The notes under the pieces were generated by a model, which did no database searches, was not told the DNA's origin, and saw only the letters and a list, made by a program, of their open reading frames with translations. Of a stretch of 21,289 bases of DNA, positions 1 to 7,502 are shown piece by piece; within the stretch, counting starts at the first letter, position 1, and each line of letters opens with the position of its first letter. The position numbers and the translations under genes are program-made. Source of the stretch: a virus; IMG/VR virus record IMGVR_UViG_3300047494_000252, positions 1 to 21,289 of that record. One strand, written 5' to 3'.

Positions 1-834
1 TCAATCAAGGCTAATAATAAAATTTATGTTTCCACTATATGAGCTTGAAGGAGAGTTCATCAGCACCAAGTTTACCGTGCCATCTGTATTTACAAAGCCA
101 GATAAGGTATTGAAATAACCGGAACCTGACCCATAAGATACGAGACCAGTCGTCGACCCAGTAAAATATACACCACCATGCAATGGCCTGTACCCAGATG
201 GCAAAGTGGCAACTGTAACAAAAGTAAAGTAAGGTACAGCAGAGAGTGATGAAGGATTGGTAACCGAAAAATTAATCACGCCTTCAAGTGTATTGGTCAG
301 CGAATTTTTCCGGTAAGAAAAGCTGCCGCTGGTCACCGCGCTGCCTGGCCCGGTTACATATATGGCATCCGTGGTAAACGCAGCCTCCTTACCAAACGGC
401 GCCAATGAGTAAAACAGGAAGTGCGTGCTGTCTACCGGTGTAGATGTGGGCAGCGTTTGCAATGCACCTGTAGCATCCAGTATAGCATTGTGCGTACCGG
501 AATTATAGATGAGCGGTGCCGCCGTGGAATTGATAACGATATACAGCGCCTCACCGGGACTGCTCACCAACGGAAACGTTTGCGCGGGAAACCTCACCGC
601 CACCCCTTCATAGATAAACCAGCCCGCGCTCACGGTGCCGATGACGTATCCTCCACCGGGCCCGCCCAGAGATGTGGTGCCGATCTGCATACCGGTAAGT
701 ATGGTGGGCGCCCCGTTACATACGCCCACACTCAATAGTGCATTTACTACTTCCTGCCATGCCGTCTGCATATAGCCAAGCTGGTCCTGTGTCAGCGGAA
801 AACCTCCCGGCTGGGTAAAGTCTATACTCTTCAT
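1..834 (-). CDS. Tail fibre protein
   Basis: Probable receptor-binding tail fibre of 277 residues, the last gene of the leftward tail operon in this window. The N-terminus (residues about 3-35, with FTQPGGFPLTQDQLGYMQ) looks like a conserved attachment segment seen in Bacteroidota phage fibres. The rest is rich in Gly, Ser, Thr and aromatic residues with many beta-strand-like stretches, as in fibre shafts and tips. The frame stays open upstream to a GTG at 894, but I prefer the ATG at 834 because it follows an A-rich leader (AACAAAAAATT) like the other genes here. The stop codon is at the very first bases of the window, so the gene is complete. It follows two baseplate genes, the usual place for a fibre. 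The fibre assignment comes from position and composition; no catalytic domain is visible. Confidence 0.8.
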   Translation of the reverse strand: MKSIDFTQPGGFPLTQDQLGYMQTAWQEVVNALLSVGVCNGAPTILTGMQIGTTSLGGPGGGYVIGTVSAGWFIYEGVAVRFPAQTFPLVSSPGEALYIVINSTAAPLIYNSGTHNAILDATGALQTLPTSTPVDSTHFLFYSLAPFGKEAAFTTDAIYVTGPGSAVTSGSFSYRKNSLTNTLEGVINFSVTNPSSLSAVPYFTFVTVATLPSGYRPLHGGVYFTGSTTGLVSYGSGSGYFNTLSGFVNTDGTVNLVLMNSPSSSYSGNINFIISLD

Positions 835-897
835 AATTTTTTGTTTTAGTTGATTATATATAGGAGTGGTCTTTAAAAGGAGTGGTGCTGCCACTCT

Positions 898-1410
898 TTA
901 GAAATAGGATACCTGGTAATACCCCTTTCCCGGCAGCCGGTATATATCTACCGTACTGCGCAGCCATGCCTCGCTGTAAGGTGCAACAGCAATTACCGAT
1001 GGCACATGCACGATAAACTGGCAGACCAGCGCAGCCGTTTCGCTTTCCAGGTACAGCGCCGCAGGATCCGGATAGGCAGCGCTGCCCTCTTCACTCACCA
1101 GCCCCAGCGGCAGTGGCTGGTCCTCCGCCACCAGGTACACATACAGCGGCAGCTCATAAGGCCCATCGGTAATATATATACGCCGTTCCACCGGGTCAAA
1201 AACATCATTCAGCGCTGCGGTAAGAAAGCATACCTGGCCATTGTGCGCCAGCCTGTAAAGGTTATTGTTCCGGTTGGTGGTAAACTCACCATCCAGGTAT
1301 ACTACTGGTGCCGCAAGCGACTTCAGCCAGCCATACATGGCCATGCCCCGGAGCAGCACGGGCAGGTTTTGCCACACTACGCTGTCATAATCTATATCAA
1401 ACAATCCCAT
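898..1410 (-). CDS. Baseplate/tail protein in the gpI (Mu gp48) position
   Basis: A 170-residue protein starting at an ATG behind the A-rich leader TTAAAAAAATATT. It lies 9 bases after the J-like gene and before the fibre gene, which is where Mu gp48 or P2 gpI (the protein linking baseplate and fibres) is normally found. The central motif VFDPVERRIYI (about residues 70-80) looks like a conserved core of a Bacteroidota phage tail protein, but I cannot name the family with certainty. There are no signal peptide or clear membrane helices. The gpI-like role is inferred from gene order only. Confidence 0.8.
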   Translation of the reverse strand: MGLFDIDYDSVVWQNLPVLLRGMAMYGWLKSLAAPVVYLDGEFTTNRNNNLYRLAHNGQVCFLTAALNDVFDPVERRIYITDGPYELPLYVYLVAEDQPLPLGLVSEEGSAAYPDPAALYLESETAALVCQFIVHVPSVIAVAPYSEAWLRSTVDIYRLPGKGYYQVSYF

Positions 1411-1419
1411 AATATTTTT

Positions 1420-2274
1420 TTAACCGGTGTAAGCGTAATAAGAAACGTTCGTGGCAAACCATGCATCGTCCAGTATCATATATCCGGAATCAGGCACATA
1501 CTCCGGCGGATTTGGCGGCACGGCAGCACTGACCACTACAGGCGGCACACTGCCATAAAAAGCCTGCACGGATGTGACGTCAGCAATTACTACACCCTCC
1601 ACCGCCTGCATGGCTGCAATAAAAGCATTGAGCATAAATACACCATTGAACGGCAGAGAATCCAGGAACACATTGATGGCATCCTTTACCGGTGCACTGC
1701 CGGGTGCGCTGAGCAGGCTGCCATCTGCGCCCATCACCTGCGGATCGTAATAGATATACATGGAAGGCTGAAAAGTGTCGGGCAGCCCGCTGGTGCATTG
1801 CAGCGGCACACCGGCATCTTTCACTGCATTCATATAAGCGGTAAATGCAGTAAGCTGGGGTGAGGTTAACGGAGTAAGCACCGAGCCCGACAGCTGTGCT
1901 ACCTTGATACGTAAGAAAGGCAGCCGCTCCACCACTGCCGCAAACGACACGATCTGCGCTGCAGTATCTGTTACCGCATATACATCGGTGTCTGCAGGCA
2001 ATGTGTATCCCCACTGGAAAGCCTTTGCCATGGTTACATACCATTGCAGTGTATGCGGGGTCTGCGCAGCGATGATCGCGGCCACTTCAGACTTATGTGC
2101 ATCAAAAAGATTTTCAAGCGCCCACTGCGCCGTAGCTATATTATTAGTCCACGCCTTCCAGATAGCCACGCTGCTGTCACTATTCAGTGGATGAGTGCCT
2201 GTCGTGCCTATTACCGGATCGCTATTGATCGCAGCTATTATGCCCGCCTGTATCTGCGCTATTGTCCTTGCCAT
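1420..2274 (-). CDS. Baseplate J-like protein (Mu gp47 type)
   Basis: A 284-residue probable baseplate wedge protein. The N-terminal third (residues about 1-100) is helical. Residues about 190-235 contain DAINVFLDSLPFNGVFML followed by an AMQAVEGVVIADV segment. This matches the pattern seen near the C-terminus of baseplate J/gp47 proteins (a small helical domain followed by 'VEGV'). At 284 residues it is shorter than Mu gp47, as is common in Bacteroidota phage versions. It lies between the fibre-like protein at 2325-3488 and the gpI-position gene, consistent with the order W-J-I-fibre. The start at 2274 follows CATTAAAAAAT. Confident as a gene, moderate for the family. Confidence 0.82.
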   Translation of the reverse strand: MARTIAQIQAGIIAAINSDPVIGTTGTHPLNSDSSVAIWKAWTNNIATAQWALENLFDAHKSEVAAIIAAQTPHTLQWYVTMAKAFQWGYTLPADTDVYAVTDTAAQIVSFAAVVERLPFLRIKVAQLSGSVLTPLTSPQLTAFTAYMNAVKDAGVPLQCTSGLPDTFQPSMYIYYDPQVMGADGSLLSAPGSAPVKDAINVFLDSLPFNGVFMLNAFIAAMQAVEGVVIADVTSVQAFYGSVPPVVVSAAVPPNPPEYVPDSGYMILDDAWFATNVSYYAYTG

Positions 2275-2324
2275 ATTTTTTAATGAGTTAATTGAGTTTT
2301 AAAATAGCCCGCTGCCATGCTTAC

Positions 2325-3488
2325 CTAGTGCATTAAGAATATCCACGCACCAGCATCGAAATGGGCGCCTGTGGCAGACAGCGAAACGGTGATGGCCGAT
2401 GATGATTTACACCTGATCGTTGCGGGCACTATCTGATACTGGCCCGCTGTGGCCATAGTCACACCGCCAGACCCGGCAGCGCTGGTGGCTACGCTCGGCA
2501 GCAGCAGCGTTACATGGGCGCCGTTCTCGTCTACATAGCTTACCTGGAAAACAACCGATGGCCCGGATGCAAGAATGGTCACATAGCCGCCTACCTGATA
2601 AGTATAGGCCGCAGCAAGGTTAGGCGTAGTATAGCCGAGTAAAGAAGGTACGGACGAAGAAAGCCCCATGACATCATTTGAGGCTACAGTTCCCATACCC
2701 ACAGCCGAAAGATTGCCTAGGTTGTCCGTTTGAACGAGACAGATGCCTTTGCCGGCTACTGCCTTCGCATTGAGCGCACTGCTGGTCAGCGTTATTTGAT
2801 TGGCGCTGCTGTTTACAGTCATTCCGGTTGTGGGATCACCGATAAAATACTGCGATGCGGCGGGATTTATATCGAGGTGTAATACGCCTGACTTCTGCAC
2901 ATTAAAATCATTTTGCTCCAGTACAGTCATATTTCCCGTTACCGTATCATTGCCGCCTGCCAGGGTGTTTATTGCCAGTGATGATATATTATCCCCGAAG
3001 AAAAAACGGTGTGCGCCGCTGTTCACGTCCAGGTAAGTTTGCGATCCATCGGCAATCTTTACATCTCCGTTATCTACTATTTTGCCGTTACCGGTCAGGT
3101 AAAAAAGCTGCTCGTCGTTATTCAGGGACAGAGCGGCGCCAGCGCCACCGATACTAAAATATTGGTCAGGCACATCTATATTCAGGTAGTTTGTACCGGT
3201 AGTGTCGTATACCCCAAAATATCCTGAAGATTGTACGGCGATGTTATCAAAAGTATCCAGGACAATATTGCCATGCCCCGGAAAGCCAAACACTACGGTA
3301 TCTGGCCTGGAAAGAAATGGCATTTTAAATGTATAATCAACGCTGGATCCGGTCGTGCGCTCTATACCTATCGCATAGCTCCCCGTATCCCATACGTTGG
3401 CCGGGGGCAGCTGGCTGAGCTTTAGCTGTGCATTACCTGTATTATGTATGGCACATAGCAATGCCAATAAACTGGTTATTTTTTTCAT
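2325..3488 (-). CDS. Fibre-like beta-rich protein with an N-terminal signal peptide
   Basis: A 387-residue protein inside the baseplate cluster. Residues 1-20 look like a classical signal peptide: MKK, a hydrophobic core ITSLLALLCAI, then HNTGNAQ with a possible cleavage after GNA. The mature part begins with KLSQLPP, an opening common in Bacteroidota phage appendage proteins. It continues as repeated short beta-strand units with NG, DG and SG turns. The last ~100 residues (from about AYTYQVGGYVTI) resemble a small beta-sandwich tip domain. This could be a fibre, or a secreted phage-encoded surface protein. The start at 3488 has an A-rich leader and no better internal ATG. A Sec signal on a virion protein would be odd; the two explanations cannot be separated from sequence alone. 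Confidence 0.83.
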   Translation of the reverse strand: MKKITSLLALLCAIHNTGNAQLKLSQLPPANVWDTGSYAIGIERTTGSSVDYTFKMPFLSRPDTVVFGFPGHGNIVLDTFDNIAVQSSGYFGVYDTTGTNYLNIDVPDQYFSIGGAGAALSLNNDEQLFYLTGNGKIVDNGDVKIADGSQTYLDVNSGAHRFFFGDNISSLAINTLAGGNDTVTGNMTVLEQNDFNVQKSGVLHLDINPAASQYFIGDPTTGMTVNSSANQITLTSSALNAKAVAGKGICLVQTDNLGNLSAVGMGTVASNDVMGLSSSVPSLLGYTTPNLAAAYTYQVGGYVTILASGPSVVFQVSYVDENGAHVTLLLPSVATSAAGSGGVTMATAGQYQIVPATIRCKSSSAITVSLSATGAHFDAGAWIFLMH

Positions 3489-3555
3489 ATTCTATCTTGT
3501 TAATATTTTAAGTTTGATTTAATCAAATGGGGTCTTCGAAAACGGAGCATTGTGA

Positions 3556-3888
3556 CTATACCACAGAATCCTCTGTTACAAATATCTCCGTTCCGTCTTC
3601 GCTGCGCAGATCCGCTCCGACATCTTCAGACAGCAGCAAGGTGGGCGGCGGCGCACCCAGCGTACCCACTGTAATGCCGTTCTGCATCAGGTACTGAAGA
3701 TTTCCCGTACTGCCCAGAGCCACCGCAGCAGCACTGATGGTATAGACAGTTCCGGCTGCAGGCTGGTCACTGATCGCTGCGTTATTGTCCATGCAGAATT
3801 GCATGCCCGCTTCCATTGATCCTGTAGCCTGTATGATGATGTCCATCATACTCTGATTTGGCTGTGCTGTTATCGTGCTAATAGCCAT
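3556..3888 (-). CDS. Small baseplate protein, LysM-like
   Basis: A 110-residue protein. Residues about 8-53 (QPNQSMMDIIIQATGSMEAG through CMDNNAAISDQPAAGTVYTI) follow the pattern of a LysM-like fold: 'xQSxxDIxxQxxGSxExxxxFxxxNxxxxSDxPxxGxxY'. Such domains occur in phage baseplate and tail-tip proteins and in T6SS/phage hub partners. The C-terminal part (LLLSEDVGADLRSEDGTEIF) is a short acidic tail. It sits between the gp25-like protein and the fibre-like protein, so a baseplate role is likely. The LysM-like assignment comes from pattern recognition and is moderate. Confidence 0.78.
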   Translation of the reverse strand: MAISTITAQPNQSMMDIIIQATGSMEAGMQFCMDNNAAISDQPAAGTVYTISAAAVALGSTGNLQYLMQNGITVGTLGAPPPTLLLSEDVGADLRSEDGTEIFVTEDSVV

Positions 3889-3927
3889 ATTTTCTATTTT
3901 TCAATTCGTAATTGATGCGCCGGGCAA

Positions 3928-4245
3928 TTATTGGTAAAACGCATTGATGAAAGGAGATTCCGTACTGTCGCCTGCGCTTCCCGTATTCGGCAACAGGTTT
4001 TTCACCTCCATACCATCCTGCATAAACTGCTGGGTAATGGCCCTGATAATGTTAGCAGGCCCTTCGTCATCTATATAAGTATTGGCGCCTACACATACCG
4101 TAGGGCTTTGCTTAAAATCTCCTTTGTTATTCAGGATCAGTTGAGTCTGGTGCTCGCCGGTACTTTCTGTTATCACAAAGTCGCCATTCCTGATCAAAAG
4201 TGTTTTATGCTCCGTGAGCGATATATCCATCAGCTGTCTTGCCAT
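3928..4245 (-). CDS. gp25-like baseplate wedge protein (Mu gp46/W type)
   Basis: A 105-residue protein of the gp25/W family, which in contractile tails forms part of the baseplate wedge and nucleates sheath polymerisation. Supporting features are the short MDISL opening, an L-IRNGDFVITES beta pair, the helix HQTQLILNNKGDFKQSP and a C-terminal IIRAITQQFMQDGM helix. This is the usual small two-layer fold of the family. The length fits. The start at 4245 follows an A-rich leader; the next gene downstream begins 40 bases after its stop. Gene order (hub, spike, small protein, gp25-like) also fits. Confidence 0.87.
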   Translation of the reverse strand: MARQLMDISLTEHKTLLIRNGDFVITESTGEHQTQLILNNKGDFKQSPTVCVGANTYIDDEGPANIIRAITQQFMQDGMEVKNLLPNTGSAGDSTESPFINAFYQ

Positions 4246-4260
4246 AATTCAGATCGTTTT

Positions 4261-4464
4261 TTAAGAAATAGTATTGCCAAAAGTTCCGCTCACAGGCCCA
4301 CCGCCGGCCGCAGTAGTTAGCCCGGCTGTATAGGTGATAGTAGCTCCCTCCACAAATGTTTTAAAAGCATTAGCCAGATAGCTTTCCTGGTCTGCAGCCG
4401 CCATTGACGGATTGGCTCTTATATGGGCCATAGCATTAGTAATGATACTTGTATCGAGTGCCAT
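4261..4464 (-). CDS. Small hypothetical baseplate-cluster protein
   Basis: A 67-residue protein between the spike and the gp25-like gene. The N-terminal half (residues 1-45) is predicted helical with MALDTSIITNAMAHIR; the C-terminal third is Gly/Thr/Ala rich (TTAAGGGPVSGTFG). The spacing of 15 bases to the next gene and the usual A-rich leader argue that it is translated. It may be a spike-associated or wedge-associated small protein by position. I do not recognise a family. Confidence 0.65.
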   Translation of the reverse strand: MALDTSIITNAMAHIRANPSMAAADQESYLANAFKTFVEGATITYTAGLTTAAGGGPVSGTFGNTIS

Positions 4465-4513
4465 AGTTATTGATTTATGTGTTATTTATCAGAGGATAAC
4501 CTGCCGTGCAGAC

Positions 4514-5080
4514 TTAATAAAAAAGTGTGTCGAAACTAGATTTGTCAGTATTCAGCGCTGCCACATTGTTGGCCGGACCGGTAGTCCCGGCCCCATTGGT
4601 GAAGGTCATTTGGGCTAGGTTGCTAAAGTGGGTGTCCATTAGTGTCTTAAAATCCTGGCTGTCATTCTTAATGCTAAACTTCCCGCCACTCATCGTCATT
4701 ACAGCATTATCCTGGGTTACCTGCACCTGGCGCTCATCCATCTCAAAGACGACACCGTTAATGGTTACGATCGCCTTTACCACGTCACTGCATTTTATCA
4801 CGCCATACTTCCCGCTGCCATCCACCTCCGTCACCCATACATTGCTGTTATCAGCAGGATACAATATCAATCCGTTCATATTCAAGGTGACGGCATTAAG
4901 CATAATGTCGGTCGAAGGATTGGTCTCATCATTTATGCTCAGCACCACACTCACGGTTTGTGCATCAGTGTTCGTTGATCCTGCTACAACCGTCCCGCTC
5001 ATGATTACGCCACCTGCTTTCTGCCTGTTATCGGCTATATGTTTTATCGTCTGCGCTATTTGTTGCTCCAGCTTGCTCAT
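4514..5080 (-). CDS. Baseplate spike protein (gpV/Mu gp45-like)
   Basis: A 188-residue putative central spike that punctures the outer membrane. After an N-terminal helix (residues 1-20) comes an OB-fold-like region (about 22-100) beginning GGVIMSGTVVAGS, with LNMNGLILYPADNSNVWVTEV. This is the layout of Bacteroidota gpV/gp45-type spikes. It is followed by a strand-repeat segment (QVQVTQDNAVMTMSGGKFSI) resembling a short beta-helix, and a C-terminal tail (VAALNTDKSSFDTLFY). No His-x-His metal-binding tip motif is visible. Its ATG overlaps a TGA of the hub gene's -1 frame (ATGA), the usual sign of translational coupling. Confidence 0.85.
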   Translation of the reverse strand: MSKLEQQIAQTIKHIADNRQKAGGVIMSGTVVAGSTNTDAQTVSVVLSINDETNPSTDIMLNAVTLNMNGLILYPADNSNVWVTEVDGSGKYGVIKCSDVVKAIVTINGVVFEMDERQVQVTQDNAVMTMSGGKFSIKNDSQDFKTLMDTHFSNLAQMTFTNGAGTTGPANNVAALNTDKSSFDTLFY

Positions 5081-6182
5081 AGGTCCTGTTCTTTTGTTGC
5101 ACTAAATCCCAGCGCCGGGCCCAGCTCCACATGCCTGCGCGCGCCGTCTTGTCCCATGTTACCTCTACAGACACTGCCAGGTAAGCTGCGGTGAGATCAG
5201 GGAACTGTGTATCACTGACAGTGATCAGGTAGCCCGGCAGGCAATAAGGCTGCAGAAATGCCTGTAGTGTTCCCTGCAGACCGTTGTAATTAAGCTGCAG
5301 TTGTTTCTCATTAGCCATCTTAGTCATTGAGTCGCTGGTCTGCACATGATTAGAAATGATCTTCTGCTTTTTAATTGCAGTAGTGTCTGTGCTGGTCGTT
5401 TTAATCAGTTTTCCATCAGGTGTTCTGGTATTCACCACTACTTCTACCGGCTCCGCAGCTACCCGCTCTTTAAGACTATTATTCTTGATACAATTATATC
5501 CCAGCCTGTAGTTAACTGTCCCGGTCCCAAACGGATCTTTTTTTGCAGCATATGCGGTATAAATAAGACCGCACCAAAGCACCGTGGGAGTAATAAAAAA
5601 TATAGCCAGCGTGCCAGCACTCAGCTTTTTGATCTCTTCAAGAGATTGTTCACCATTGGCATCGGTAAATATAAATTTCGATACATCCATATCGTCCACG
5701 ACATGCACCGTAATATCAGTAAGTGGAGCGCTTAGCTTATTTCCGTTGATATCTATAATACCTGCAGCCATCTTCAGCAGCTGGCTTACTTTGGTATTGG
5801 TCACCTCACCGTTTAAGGTCACCTTCGTTCTCAGCTGCCTGATGTAGCCCTCACACTCTATCTCCAGTGGCATATTCAGTCCCCGCTGCTTAACGAAGCC
5901 CATAAACTCCAGGTTCATCGCCCCGTTGTAGCCAAGCTTAATGGTTACCGGATCATCGACTTTAAACTGCTGGTAAGTATACTGCTGCACAGCAGCTCCG
6001 GGATTTATCTTTATGCTGCCATCAGGCTGCAAAGACCCTTTCTGGGTAGCGCTCTTCACAGGTATTTTTATCGTAGCCGTATCTGCGGCGCTATGCACCG
6101 ACCGCTTGATCGTCACTTCGTTGACACCCGAAAAGCGGTAGTTCCCTATCGTTATGTCGCTGTTTAAAATGAATAATGCCAT
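5028..6182 (-). CDS. Baseplate hub protein (gpD/Mu gp44-like), 3' end frameshifted
   Basis: Hub protein joining tube and spike. The open frame as read is 384 residues. The N-terminal half resembles gpD/gp44 hubs: an early strand pair (NSDITIGNYRFSGVNEVTIKR), then VKLGYN-like DPVTIKLGYNGAMNLEFMGFV around residues 78-98 and LEIECEGYIRQLRT. Near the end, after VEVTWDKT (residue ~340), the frame turns into Trp/Arg-rich sequence (AGMWSWARRWDLVQQ) and runs 53 bases into the spike gene. Reading one base back at about 5144-5147 instead gives GARRHVELGPALGFSATKEQ. That frame stops at 5077-5079 in an ATGA overlap with the spike ATG and gives a 368-residue protein. The shifted C-terminus is therefore probably the ancestral one. 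Mutation, sequencing error or recoding are all possible. Confidence 0.88.
   Translation of the reverse strand: MALFILNSDITIGNYRFSGVNEVTIKRSVHSAADTATIKIPVKSATQKGSLQPDGSIKINPGAAVQQYTYQQFKVDDPVTIKLGYNGAMNLEFMGFVKQRGLNMPLEIECEGYIRQLRTKVTLNGEVTNTKVSQLLKMAAGIIDINGNKLSAPLTDITVHVVDDMDVSKFIFTDANGEQSLEEIKKLSAGTLAIFFITPTVLWCGLIYTAYAAKKDPFGTGTVNYRLGYNCIKNNSLKERVAAEPVEVVVNTRTPDGKLIKTTSTDTTAIKKQKIISNHVQTSDSMTKMANEKQLQLNYNGLQGTLQAFLQPYCLPGYLITVSDTQFPDLTAAYLAVSVEVTWDKTARAGMWSWARRWDLVQQKNRTYEQAGATNSADDKTYSR
5077..5147 (-). other. Alternative (-1) C-terminal reading frame of the hub gene
   Basis: From about 5147 to the TGA at 5077-5079 the -1 frame encodes a family-like hub C-terminus (GARRHVELGPALGFSATKEQ and two more residues). 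It ends in a 4-base ATGA overlap with the spike start at 5080. The shift point lies next to a GC-alternating tract (GGCGCGCGC on the coding strand), a plausible place for a one-base loss. With one base restored the gene length is an exact multiple of three (369 codons including the stop). Confidence 0.7.
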
Positions 6183-6222
6183 TGTATTTAATTTCTTTCG
6201 CGGGAGGATTTAATGGAATTAC

Positions 6223-6921
6223 CTATGAGATATCAATCAAATTAAATGGCTCATCGCTCTCCATGGTAAGCTCATAGGCGCGCACATTCTTTATCCCTTT
6301 TACCTCCGGGAATTTAAGATCCGTGATCACCACGCTGTCACTCCCGCTTCGGTCGGGCCGCAGCAAAAAAATATCTGTAATAGGATTAGCTATTGACACC
6401 GGGTAGTTAGACTCATACAGCTCACGCAATACAGTTACGCCCGCTTCGGGAAATTCATTGGTGTCACCAATAATGATCCCCTTGATGCTGATTACGTAAT
6501 CCTCCCTGCTGATATACTCCTTCACCGTGCCGCTCCTGTCCGTCAGTGGCGTCTTCACGATCTTCTTTTTTCCGGAAATAGATATTATGGGATTGGGTAG
6601 AAAGATAGTTTTCATGTCGTTCTGCGCACCCGGCGCTCCAGCCCATCCTACACCACCGCTTTTTGTGGAATAAGTCATGCTCACCGGAAGAAAATATTCA
6701 AGCCCCGTCACATCGTCATCATCATAATAAGGGCTACCTCCTACCGTTCCATACTCTACCCTTTCCAGGTCAGTGATATCGTCACCATGCACCGCATCAA
6801 ATTTGGGATTAAACGCCGCCGGCTGGTAGCCCCAGATATGTTCAAATAAATCTCCTAAGTCCATATTGTTATCGCTTTGTATGATCAGCAAGCCACCGGG
6901 TGCGATATCTTCATGCACCAT
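6223..6921 (-). CDS. DUF6046-like phage structural protein
   Basis: A 232-residue protein that I associate with the DUF6046 group of Bacteroidota phages, found between tail chaperone/tape measure and hub. Visible features: an acidic N-terminal stretch (SPYYDDDDVTGLEYF), then LPNPIISISGKKKIVKTPLTDRSGTVKEYI, then ISIKGIIIGDTNEFPE and a C-terminal TDIFLLRPDRSG...VVITDLKFPEVKGIKNVRAYEL segment. This general layout (a strand-rich domain ending in 'xxVRAYELTMxSDE') suits a hub-adjacent baseplate protein with a role like the DNA-circularisation/LysM proteins of other myophages. The first ATG (6921) directly follows a TGA; an alternative start is the ATG at 6864 (MDLGDLF), which has a more typical AACAAT leader. 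Function inferred. Confidence 0.82.
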   Translation of the reverse strand: MVHEDIAPGGLLIIQSDNNMDLGDLFEHIWGYQPAAFNPKFDAVHGDDITDLERVEYGTVGGSPYYDDDDVTGLEYFLPVSMTYSTKSGGVGWAGAPGAQNDMKTIFLPNPIISISGKKKIVKTPLTDRSGTVKEYISREDYVISIKGIIIGDTNEFPEAGVTVLRELYESNYPVSIANPITDIFLLRPDRSGSDSVVITDLKFPEVKGIKNVRAYELTMESDEPFNLIDIS

Positions 6922-6966
6922 TCAAAATTTCTGTTGCACCACGGCAGCTGCTGATATACTTTGTAT

Positions 6967-7209
6967 TTAAAATTGTACTCGCTTGTTTGCCTCATCCTGC
7001 CTTATCCTTTTCAGATGGGCAACTTTCATAGCAAAAATCTCATCGCTGGCATGCTGGTGATCAAAGCCTGGCATATATACCTCCAGCAGGCTTTCCAGGT
7101 ATAATGAGGAAGAGGTATCCAGCCCCTGCTCCGCTTCCTCTATAAGTTTTCCAGTACGGCGTTTACCCCGTTCATCTTGGCACGTAACGGTGCGGTTACA
7201 CCCAGCCAT
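6967..7209 (-). CDS. Tail assembly chaperone C-terminal extension (T part of a G/GT pair)
   Basis: This frame overlaps the 3' end of the chaperone gene at 7140-7502 by 70 bases and is offset by -1 relative to it. The overlap residues (MAGCNRTVTCQDERGK...) look like out-of-frame translation. The part after position 7146 (IEEAEQGLD... to ...MPGFDHQHASDEIFAMKVAHLKRIRQDEANK) looks like a real helical domain. This is the layout of lambda G/GT, where a fraction of ribosomes slip back one base to make an extended chaperone that binds the tape measure. Fusion would give about 178 residues against 120 for the short form. Independent start at the ATG at 7209 is the less likely alternative. Confidence 0.7.
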   Translation of the reverse strand: MAGCNRTVTCQDERGKRRTGKLIEEAEQGLDTSSSLYLESLLEVYMPGFDHQHASDEIFAMKVAHLKRIRQDEANKRVQF

Positions 7210-7502
7210 ACATCATCGTCATTGAGTATAGCCTCACTGCCACCCAGCCACAACGCCTTGCCAAACTCTTCCACTACAGCCAGTGGTTTTTTGGCATTAG
7301 CTTGGGCCAGCGCCAGGTTCACATCGCCGCGGTAAGGATTGCGGAAGTACCCTACATGATTATCATCCTCACTTACGATCCTGAATATCCCTCTCGGATA
7401 CTGAGCCTTCCACTCATTGATCTGTTCCTCTGTTACCTGGCCCTTGTGCGTTGCTTCCGCAGCCACGAGATAACTGACATGCTCTTTCTTATTAGTAGAC
7501 AT
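7140..7502 (-). CDS. Tail assembly chaperone (short form)
   Basis: A 120-residue protein immediately after the tail tube gene, where tail assembly chaperones lie in almost all long-tailed phages. It opens with KKEHVSYLVAAEATHKGQVTEEQINEWKAQYP, then a FRIVSEDDNHVGYFRNPYRGDVNLALAQA segment. I recognise this pattern (acidic/aromatic 'YFRxPxRxxxxxA' followed by a helical 'GxALWLGG' part) from Bacteroidota phage chaperones. The second, overlapping frame (see 6967-7209) strengthens the call. The start is at 7502, behind the usual AT-rich leader. Confidence 0.83.
   Translation of the reverse strand: MSTNKKEHVSYLVAAEATHKGQVTEEQINEWKAQYPRGIFRIVSEDDNHVGYFRNPYRGDVNLALAQANAKKPLAVVEEFGKALWLGGSEAILNDDDVWLGVTAPLRAKMNGVNAVLENL
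7146..7152 (-). promoter_or_regulatory. Candidate -1 frameshift site GGAAAAC
   Basis: On the coding strand the codons GAA AAC, preceded by G, form GGAAAAC two codons before the TAG of the chaperone. A one-base backward slip here would enter the open frame ending at 6967. A TGA at about 7213-7215 in the -1 frame limits the slip to the region 7140-7212. It is not a perfect X-XXY-YYZ heptamer (P-site repairing would mismatch), so other positions such as the GGGGTAAAC stretch just upstream remain possible. Confidence 0.4.

Noticed and set aside
1006-1863. A 285-residue frame on the + strand.
   Set aside because: Antisense to two well-supported baseplate genes, His/Arg/Cys-rich composition and no leader.
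4527-5105. A 192-residue hydrophobic frame on the + strand.
   Set aside because: It is the antisense of the beta-rich spike gene; alternating strand codons read backwards give a false membrane-protein look.
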